The notes beneath the pieces were generated by a model that was not told where the DNA came from, made no database searches, and saw only the letters and a program-made list of their open reading frames with translations. From contig CACYRK010000020.1 in NCBI GenBank assembly GCA_902776835.1, positions 1 to 55,876 on the forward strand: a DNA stretch of 55,876 nt, given 5' to 3'. Each line of letters starts with the position of its first letter. Within the stretch, counting starts at the first letter, position 1. Below, one piece after another: positions 1 through 5,931 of this stretch. The translations under genes were made by a program, and so were the position numbers. This DNA is from an uncultured Bacteroidales bacterium (lineage in GTDB: Bacteria; Bacteroidota; Bacteroidia; Bacteroidales; Muribaculaceae).

Positions 1-2
1 AT

Positions 3-107
3 AGAGAAGAACTACATAAGATAGCAGCCAACAGAGAATTGAAAGAATATAATGTCAGAATAAACTATAACAGTAAAAGTTATGATTTGGACATTGAAGA
101 AGTTTGA
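3..107 (+). CDS. 3' end of an unidentified protein (partial)
   Basis: An open frame enters from the left edge and ends at TGA 105-107, giving the last 34 residues of a protein that starts outside the window. The peptide is charged (several Lys, Glu and Asp) and ends in an acidic tail (DIEEV). Its base composition is AT-rich, like the nuclease gene that follows on the same strand. The fragment is too short to assign to a family. Genes next to DUF1016 nucleases are often restriction-modification or other defence genes, but nothing in this fragment shows that. It could also be non-coding sequence open by chance, although it ends just before the next gene, as a real upstream gene would. Confidence 0.5.
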   Translation, partial: REELHKIAANRELKEYNVRINYNSKSYDLDIEEV

Positions 108-118
108 GAATTAATGTG

Positions 119-126
119 TAACTTTG
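119..126 (+). promoter_or_regulatory. Possible -7 box (TAnnTTTG) for the DUF1016 nuclease gene
   Basis: TAACTTTG fits the Bacteroidota -7 consensus and lies 17 bases before the preferred start at 144. A -33 TTG (94-96) is present but slightly too far away (22 bases). The box lies inside the longer reading that starts at 114, which favours the 144 start. Confidence 0.35.
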
Positions 127-143
127 CAAACGAAACGAGATAT

Positions 144-1364
144 ATGAGCAAAAAGAACAAGGAAATAGCAATCACTGAGCCACGTTTGGTGAAGTCTCAC
201 GATGTGAAATTGGATGCAGAATATGCAGAGTGGATAGCGGAGGTGAAGCACCGTTATCGCTCTGCCCAAGTAAAAGCTGCCGTTAAGGTGAATAGCGAGA
301 AACTGCTGTTCAACTGGCAAATGGGACGCGATCTGGTGCAGAAGAAAGCAGAGGAGCGTTGGGGCGCTGGTGTTGTGGAGCAGGTAAGCCTGGATATGCA
401 GAAAGAGTTTCCTGAAAGCAAGAACTTTTCCGTTAGAAACCTTTGGTATATGAAACAGTGGTTTCTGTTCTATACGGAGAACATTGGAAAACTGAAACAA
501 CTTGTTTCAGAAATGCTACCTTCAGAAGAGTACAAACGGAAACTGGAGCAGATAGATGAAGATGAAAATGAAAAACTGAAACAGCCTGTTTCAGAATTCC
601 CATCGGCGTTTGCCTGTGTGCCTTGGGGGCATCATGTTCGTATTGTCCAGCATTCTGAAACTATAGAGGAGGCTCTGTTTTATGTAGGCTATACCATTAA
701 AGAAGGAATAAGCCGTGATACGCTAGAGAGAGTGATGAAAGATGACATATACAATAAGCGTGGGAAAGCACCCAATAATTTCCCGAAGCATCTGACACCG
801 CAACTGGCAGGACTGGCGCAACAGGTGGTAAAAGAAAACTACAATTTCGGATTTGCAACGGTGAGCCATGAAACATACGATGAGAGTGAGTTGGAGAATG
901 CTTTACATGAGAACATCACAGACTTGCTTCTCGAACTCGGTAATGGCTTTGCATTCTTGGGAAAACAGAGGGAGATACTCGTTGGTGGCAGAACCAGAAA
1001 GATTGACATGCTATTTTACCACATCCGCTTGCGTTGTTATATTGTCTGCGAGTTGAAGGCTAAGGCGTTTGAGCCAGAGTTTGCTGGTAAATTGAATTAT
1101 TATGTGAATGCAGTTGATGAAGTTCTGAAACAACCAGATGACAATCCAACTATTGGACTTCTTATTTGCTCAAATATGAATAAGGCTGATGTCCAGTGGT
1201 CTTTCAAAGGAATTACGACTCCAATGGGAGTGGCTACCTATAACAATATCCGTATTAAAGATATGCTACCTACACAAGAGCAACTAAAGGAACGTATGGA
1301 ACTACTACAGAAGGAGATTAGAGCTACTAAGCGACTGATGAAAAATCAAGTGAATAATTGGTAA
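144..1364 (+). CDS. DUF1016 / YhcG-type PD-(D/E)XK nuclease-like protein
   Basis: This 406-residue protein resembles the DUF1016 family. It has an N-terminal helical domain (about residues 20-135, with the family-like segment NWQMGRDLVQKKAEERWG) and, after a linker, a core beginning at PWGHH. The C-terminal domain carries the PD-(D/E)XK-type pattern: ELGNGFAFLGKQ, then KIDMLFYH, then VCELKAKAFEPEFAGK. These supply the Asp and the ELK expected of the active site. The family sits in restriction-modification and other mobile or defence loci, but its exact role is unsettled. The linker contains two copies of a KLKQ-VSE peptide encoded by palindromic DNA (492-510 and 576-594). An in-frame ATG at 114 would add 10 residues; 144 is preferred because a promoter box lies between them. 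Family call fairly sure, function not. Confidence 0.85.
   Translation: MSKKNKEIAITEPRLVKSHDVKLDAEYAEWIAEVKHRYRSAQVKAAVKVNSEKLLFNWQMGRDLVQKKAEERWGAGVVEQVSLDMQKEFPESKNFSVRNLWYMKQWFLFYTENIGKLKQLVSEMLPSEEYKRKLEQIDEDENEKLKQPVSEFPSAFACVPWGHHVRIVQHSETIEEALFYVGYTIKEGISRDTLERVMKDDIYNKRGKAPNNFPKHLTPQLAGLAQQVVKENYNFGFATVSHETYDESELENALHENITDLLLELGNGFAFLGKQREILVGGRTRKIDMLFYHIRLRCYIVCELKAKAFEPEFAGKLNYYVNAVDEVLKQPDDNPTIGLLICSNMNKADVQWSFKGITTPMGVATYNNIRIKDMLPTQEQLKERMELLQKEIRATKRLMKNQVNNW
492..594 (+). repeat. Two 19-base palindromes inside the nuclease gene
   Basis: Positions 492-510 and 576-594 each read CTGAAAC-5 bases-GTTTCAG (7-base perfect arms). They encode the repeated KLKQ(L/P)VSE peptide. They differ mainly in the spacer and lie in the linker between the two domains. 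Confidence 0.75.
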
Positions 1365-1368
1365 AGCA

Positions 1369-1400
1369 TTTGGCTCTTTCAGAAGAAATGCTTATCTTTG
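1369..1400 (+). promoter_or_regulatory. Bacteroidota-type promoter in gene-free region
   Basis: A -33 TTTG (1369-1372) and a -7 TATCTTTG (1393-1400) are separated by exactly 20 bases, the preferred spacing. Transcription would start near 1405, at the base of the hairpin 1403-1443. No protein gene follows closely; the next one (1766) has its own promoter. Confidence 0.6.
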
Positions 1401-1402
1401 CA

Positions 1403-1443
1403 CCCGACACAGAGTCATAAACGGCTGATGCCCCTGTGTCGGG
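1403..1443 (+). ncRNA. Candidate small RNA or leader starting with a hairpin
   Basis: A perfect 10-base inverted repeat (1403-1412 CCCGACACAG, 1434-1443 CTGTGTCGGG) encloses a 21-base loop. It begins within a few bases of the start predicted for the promoter at 1369-1400, so a transcript would carry it at its 5' end. No T-run follows directly, so it is not a standard terminator for the nuclease gene. It could be a small RNA, a structured leader, or an end of a mobile repeat. The call is an inference from position and structure. Confidence 0.4.
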
Positions 1444-1565
1444 AGTTCTTTGAATGCAATTCATAGTAGAATGAAGAATTGAGAACGGTCTCTTATCCGT
1501 AACCCTCAAAATCCTCAATCTCCTAAACTGCCTTTATACAAAGAAAAGCTGAGAATTCTTACAAA

Positions 1566-1593
1566 GTTACGCAAAATCGAGAGCAAAACAAAA
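1566..1593. repeat. 28-base direct repeat, copy 1
   Basis: Identical to 1642-1669 (starts GTTACGCAAAATCGAGAG). The two copies are 76 bases apart in the gene-free stretch before the DUF5686 gene. Confidence 0.85.
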
Positions 1594-1641
1594 ATTTTTT
1601 TGTTTTGCCGAGACCAAAGTAACTTCGCCGTTCACGGCAAC

Positions 1642-1669
1642 GTTACGCAAAATCGAGAGCAAAACAAAA
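1642..1669. repeat. 28-base direct repeat, copy 2
   Basis: Identical to 1566-1593. The sequence between the copies can form a small hairpin (GCCG-TTCA-CGGC at 1627-1638, flanked by GTAAC/GTTAC). Function unknown. Confidence 0.85.
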
Positions 1670-1719
1670 TTATTATTGTTTTCTGGGATTCCTGGAATCT
1701 CAGGATTTTTTTGGATTTC

Positions 1720-1750
1720 TTGTCTCGTTGCGGCTAAAAGTGTAATTTTG
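1720..1750 (+). promoter_or_regulatory. Promoter of the DUF5686 gene
   Basis: A -7 TAATTTTG (1743-1750) is preceded by a TTG (1720-1722) 20 bases upstream. The ATG at 1766 follows 15 bases later, so the transcript leader would be very short. Confidence 0.55.
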
Positions 1751-1765
1751 TAGCGCATTTGGTTA

Positions 1766-4309
1766 ATGATGAAACATCTTGCTTTAATACTGCTGTTGCT
1801 GATTTGCACCCTTCATAGCGGGGCGCAAACAGGCGCTATGCGGCAAATCACTGGCTTTGTGCGCGACTCGCTCACTCGCGAGCCGGTGCCCTTGGCGTCG
1901 ATTATGCTGCTCGGCACCAACGAGGGCGTGCTTGCCAACGAACAGGGCGGCTTTACCATCAACACCCGCACGCCGTTCACGCAGGTGCGCGTCACCGCGG
2001 TGGGCTACCACACGCGTGTCATCGAGGTGGAGCCTGACCAGACCATCCTCGTCATCGACCTGCCCAGCAAGGCTGTCTCACTCGACGAGGTGCTCGTCAA
2101 GCGCGGTAACGAGTGCTATAGCAAGGACAACAATCCGGGGGTGGACTTGGCTCGTCGATTAATTGCCACACGTGACCACGGCAATCCAATCAGCCGCCAT
2201 GACTACTACACCCGCGAGAAGTATGAGCGAATGACCTACGGCCTTAACGATGTGGATGCAGCATTGAATACCGCCGATCCCGCATCGCGCATGGCGTTTC
2301 TCAACGAGTATGCCGACACGTCGGTGCTTACCGGCAAGCGCGTGCTGCCCATCTCGATGCGTGAAAAAATTGCCACTGACTATTTTCGCAATATGCCGCG
2401 TAGCCACCGCGAACTGGTTTTGGCACGCAATAGCGAGGGCATCGACCAATCGCTCGACCAAGCCAGCGTCACCCGCTATCTCGAGGACGTGTTTCGTGAG
2501 ATCGACATCTTTGCCAACGACATTCCCTTCATGGGCTATCGCTTCGTTAGTCCGCTGTCGACTATCGGCGTGAGTTTTTACAAATATTTCCTTAACGACA
2601 CCGTGGACATCGATGGCGAGAAGTGCCTCGAGTTGGCTTTCGTTCCGTTTAACCCCGAGTCGATGGGCTTTTTGGGCCGTGTGTATGTGGTCGATGGCGA
2701 CACCTCGCTGTTTGTGAAACGTGTGAGCCTGCACGTGCCGGCGCGCATCAACCTCAACTATGTGGAGCAGGTGAGCATCGTGCAGGACTTTGTCCGTGCG
2801 CATGACGGCAGCCGCTTGCTCACCCACGACGATATGGAGGTGGAGTTTAAGGTCGTAGATGGCGCGCCGGGACTTTTTGCTCGCCGCGAGACCAGTTACA
2901 GCGAACACAACTTCGGCCTTCCTGACAACGTGGCGATATTCTCCAAACCTCAGGAACAGGTGATTTCGCCGTCGGTCGACTTGATGCCGTCGGTCTTTTG
3001 GGACGCACATCGCCCCTCGAACATTTCAGACGGCAACCACATGATTGACAACATGCTGGCGCGGTTGCGGCAGTCGCGCACCTTCTGGTGGACCGAGAAG
3101 GTCCTCACCGCGATAATCAAGGGCTACATACCCACGGGCAGCAACAGCAAGTGGGATTTTGGGCCGATAACATCGACCATCAGCGCTAATGACCTCGAAG
3201 GGCTGCGACTTAGGCTCGGCGGCATGACAACCGTCAACCTGAGCCGGCATTGGTTCGTGCGTTCATATGTGGCTTACGGCTTCGACGACCATCGCCTCAA
3301 GTACATGGGGCAACTTGAGTATTCATTTAATGAAAAAAAGCAACTCGATCAGGAATTTCCCATCCACAGCATCAGGCTGCGCCACCAGTACGATGTGAAC
3401 AGAGTGGGGCAGAACTTGCTTTACACTAATGCCGACAATGTGTTACTGACGCTGCGGCGCACGGGCAACACCATTTTGGGCTACCGTCGAAGCACAGTTG
3501 CTGAATACACGATTGAGACACCGCATAACTTCATGTTTGCCGCTGCATTTGAGCATAATATCTCCGAGGCGACAAAACTGATGCCGCTGATGCGCGCCGA
3601 TGGCACCGAGGACCGCCGCTACACCGAGGCGGGCTTCAAGGTCACGCTGCGATGGGCACCAGGCGAGAAGTTTTACCAGGCGCGCTCTTACCGTGTGCCC
3701 ATCAATATGGACGCTCCAATCCTTACAATCACACACACGATTATGCCACGTGGATTTATGGGCAGCCGTTTCACTATCAACAAGAGCGAGATTTCACTGC
3801 AAAAGCGGTTTTGGTTCTCGGCTTTCGGTTACACCGACTTGATGCTGCGTGGGTCGAAGATTTGGAGCAAAGTGGCGTATCCCGACCTGCTCATCCCCAA
3901 CACTAACGTGAGTTACACCATTCAGCCTGCGGCTTTCGCGCTGTTGGATCCCATGGAGTTTGTCGCCGACCAGAGTTTGTCGTGGGACTTTACTTATTGG
4001 GCCAATGGCTTGCTCTTCAACCGTATTCCCCTCATCAGGCGACTCAAATTGCGTGAGGTGCTCACACTGCGCGGTATGTGGGGCGACCTGAGCAAGCACA
4101 ATAATCCGGCCTATGACGCCGATGTGTATCGCTTCCCCGTGACCGCACATTGCAAGGCCATGGGCGACACGCCATACCTCGAGGCTGGTGTGGGCATCGA
4201 CAACATACTTAGCCTGCTGCGTGTCGACTATGTGTGGCGCCTCACTTACCGCCACACCCCGGGCACCGACCGCCGAGGCATCCGCCTCACCCTCCACCTC
4301 AATTTTTAA
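1766..4309 (+). CDS. DUF5686 / carboxypeptidase-like regulatory domain protein, outer membrane
   Basis: This 847-residue exported protein begins with a signal peptide (residues 1-21, ending SGAQ). A carboxypeptidase-regulatory-like beta-sandwich follows at about 27-110 (ITGFVRDSLTREPVPLASIM, then GFTINT), as in the N-terminal parts of TonB-dependent receptors. The remainder matches the DUF5686 pattern: a mixed middle domain, then long alternating hydrophobic/polar strands ending in Phe (LTLHLNF), typical of outer-membrane beta-barrels. There is no TonB plug, so it is not an ordinary SusC-type receptor. The molecular role of the family is not established. It is a single gene with its own promoter and faces aguB convergently. 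GC content rises sharply here relative to the preceding region, marking the return to core chromosome. Confidence 0.85.
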   Translation: MMKHLALILLLLICTLHSGAQTGAMRQITGFVRDSLTREPVPLASIMLLGTNEGVLANEQGGFTINTRTPFTQVRVTAVGYHTRVIEVEPDQTILVIDLPSKAVSLDEVLVKRGNECYSKDNNPGVDLARRLIATRDHGNPISRHDYYTREKYERMTYGLNDVDAALNTADPASRMAFLNEYADTSVLTGKRVLPISMREKIATDYFRNMPRSHRELVLARNSEGIDQSLDQASVTRYLEDVFREIDIFANDIPFMGYRFVSPLSTIGVSFYKYFLNDTVDIDGEKCLELAFVPFNPESMGFLGRVYVVDGDTSLFVKRVSLHVPARINLNYVEQVSIVQDFVRAHDGSRLLTHDDMEVEFKVVDGAPGLFARRETSYSEHNFGLPDNVAIFSKPQEQVISPSVDLMPSVFWDAHRPSNISDGNHMIDNMLARLRQSRTFWWTEKVLTAIIKGYIPTGSNSKWDFGPITSTISANDLEGLRLRLGGMTTVNLSRHWFVRSYVAYGFDDHRLKYMGQLEYSFNEKKQLDQEFPIHSIRLRHQYDVNRVGQNLLYTNADNVLLTLRRTGNTILGYRRSTVAEYTIETPHNFMFAAAFEHNISEATKLMPLMRADGTEDRRYTEAGFKVTLRWAPGEKFYQARSYRVPINMDAPILTITHTIMPRGFMGSRFTINKSEISLQKRFWFSAFGYTDLMLRGSKIWSKVAYPDLLIPNTNVSYTIQPAAFALLDPMEFVADQSLSWDFTYWANGLLFNRIPLIRRLKLREVLTLRGMWGDLSKHNNPAYDADVYRFPVTAHCKAMGDTPYLEAGVGIDNILSLLRVDYVWRLTYRHTPGTDRRGIRLTLHLNF

Positions 4310-4333
4310 CCGAAATCGGTCATTAGAATAGCG

Positions 4334-5209
4334 TTAGTCAAGATAGCGCTTAGTGAGGCCGTCGTAGGCCTCGATGCGGCGGTCGCGCAAGAATGGCCAC
4401 CAGCGTCGCACCGTCTCGCCGCGCACCAAGTCCACGTCGACAATGGTCTCAACCTCTTCGTTAACAGGCGCTTGGTAGAGCAATTCGCCTTGCTGACCAG
4501 CCACGAAACTGCTTCCCCAGAACTCGATGCCTTTGGTCTGGCCGCTGGGGTCGGGCTCGAAGCCCACGCGATTCACCGTGATAACCGGCAGGCCGTTGGC
4601 TACGGCATGGCCGCGCTGCACCGTGGTCCACGCCTCGCGCTGACGTTGTTGCTCGCGCTCGCTGTCGCTGCTCTCGTAGCCGATGGCGGTGGGGTAAATC
4701 AGCAACTCCGCACCGCGAAGCGCCATAAGCCGCGCGGCTTCGGGATACCACTGGTCCCAGCACACCAGCACGCCCAGGCGGCCCAGCGACGTGTCGATAG
4801 GCTCAAAGCCCAGGTCGCCCGGTGTGAAATAAAACTTCTCGTAGTAAGCCGGGTCGTCAGGAATGTGCATCTTGCGGTAGCGGCCTGCCATATTGCCGTC
4901 GGTGTCGAAGACTACGGCAGTGTTGTGGTACAGCCCGGCAGCCCGGCGCTCAAAGAGCGACGTCACCAGCACGATGCCGCATTCGCGGGCCACAGTGCTA
5001 TAGGCCTCGGTGGCCTCGCCGGGGATGGGCTTGGCAAGGTCGAAGTTGTTTACGTCTTCCACCTGGCAGAAGTATAGCGAGTCGTGCAACTCCTGCAGGA
5101 CGACCAATTGTGCTCCCTCAGAAGCCAAATTACGTATTTTCTCAATCAGCCGTGCGCGGTTGCCCGCCACATCGGCCGTGTTATGTTGCTGAATGATGCC
5201 TATCTTCAT
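4334..5209 (-). CDS. aguB: N-carbamoylputrescine amidase
   Basis: This 291-residue nitrilase-superfamily enzyme hydrolyses N-carbamoylputrescine to putrescine, CO2 and ammonia, the last step from agmatine to putrescine, in the cytoplasm. The catalytic triad is visible: E40 in VVLQELHD, K113 in RYRKMHIPDD and C150 in LVCWDQWYPEAARL. Length and motifs, including the GFEPDPSG and EFWGSSF region, fit the AguB subgroup better than beta-ureidopropionases. The partner enzyme aguA lies on the same strand at 13564-14604 but is separated from it by the Zorya operon. The gene starts 55 bases after the flavin-reductase-like gene ends and may be read with it. Confidence 0.9.
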   Translation of the reverse strand: MKIGIIQQHNTADVAGNRARLIEKIRNLASEGAQLVVLQELHDSLYFCQVEDVNNFDLAKPIPGEATEAYSTVARECGIVLVTSLFERRAAGLYHNTAVVFDTDGNMAGRYRKMHIPDDPAYYEKFYFTPGDLGFEPIDTSLGRLGVLVCWDQWYPEAARLMALRGAELLIYPTAIGYESSDSEREQQRQREAWTTVQRGHAVANGLPVITVNRVGFEPDPSGQTKGIEFWGSSFVAGQQGELLYQAPVNEEVETIVDVDLVRGETVRRWWPFLRDRRIEAYDGLTKRYLD

Positions 5210-5264
5210 AATGCGATGAATTGGTGTTTTTTATTTAAACGATTATTCGATGTGTTTTATTTTC

Positions 5265-5858
5265 CTATTTCTTCCAGGCGTTGACCACCTCGCCGATGTA
5301 CATCGTGTGCAATCCGGCGGGGAAGTTGGCGTACATCCGTTGCGGCACCTCGTCGCGGAAATGCTCCGGGTCAAGTGGCGCGGAGTACATTGTGCGGCAC
5401 TCAAGCACCAAGCAGGCCTCGGTATAGTAAGGCGTGCCGTTTTCGGTGTAGGCGGTATGCAGGTTTAACGCTTTGGCCTTGTCGCCATCGCGTCCGCTCT
5501 TTGTGCCCATGTATTCCAATATCTCATCTTTGCGCTCATCGAACGCCATGACAGTGAAATACTGCGCTCCGTCCATAAATTGCTTCGTGTAGCGCTTCTC
5601 GGCCACATACACCGTGACAGCCGTCTTGCGCCACAGCGTGCCGATGCCGCCCCAGCCGATGGTCATGGCGTTGCTCTGCTGCTTATCGCCAGCAGCCAGC
5701 AGCAAGGCGTGGCGAAACCAGTTAAACCCATTTTCGGCAAACTCCTCCTCGACGGCCATCGTTTTAAAGCCATATTCGCTTTGCGCGGCAGCAACCATAG
5801 GGACAACCCCCAAAACCACCACCAAAACAATCCTAAAAATCCATCTCATAATATCCAT
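5265..5858 (-). CDS. Flavin-reductase-like (FMN-binding split barrel) protein with signal peptide
   Basis: This 197-residue protein resembles the flavin reductase / flavoredoxin split-barrel family. Recognisable parts are the N-terminal strand with SNAMTIGWGGIGTLW (the usual NxMTxxW-type FMN-site segment), AVTVYVAEKRYTKQF, YFTVMAFDE and the C-terminal MYIGEVVNAW. Family members normally act in the cytoplasm. Here the first 25 residues (WIFRIVLVVVLGVVPMVAAAQ) look like a cleavable signal peptide, suggesting a periplasmic flavoprotein. An internal Met at residue 4 would give an equally good signal peptide. It has its own promoter overlapping the end of zorD and may be read on into aguB. The electron donor or substrate cannot be told. 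Confidence 0.7.
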   Translation of the reverse strand: MDIMRWIFRIVLVVVLGVVPMVAAAQSEYGFKTMAVEEEFAENGFNWFRHALLLAAGDKQQSNAMTIGWGGIGTLWRKTAVTVYVAEKRYTKQFMDGAQYFTVMAFDERKDEILEYMGTKSGRDGDKAKALNLHTAYTENGTPYYTEACLVLECRTMYSAPLDPEHFRDEVPQRMYANFPAGLHTMYIGEVVNAWKK

Positions 5859-5899
5859 CTCGATTTATCAATTATCCAATAATAACAAGTTACCGACAA

Positions 5900-5931
5900 C
5901 AAAGTTACTGAATTATTTGCTATTGCCCAAA
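5900..5931 (-). promoter_or_regulatory. Promoter of the flavin-reductase-like gene, overlapping the zorD 3' end
   Basis: On the minus strand, -7 TAACTTTG (5900-5907) is preceded at 20 bases by -33 TTTG (5928-5931). The -33 box lies within the last codons of zorD. The start codon at 5858 is about 35 bases downstream of the expected start point. Confidence 0.55.

Noticed and set aside
114..143. Start of the DUF1016 gene at 114.
   Set aside because: A -7 promoter box lies within the added codons, and the added peptide does not look like the family N-terminus; kept only as an alternative.
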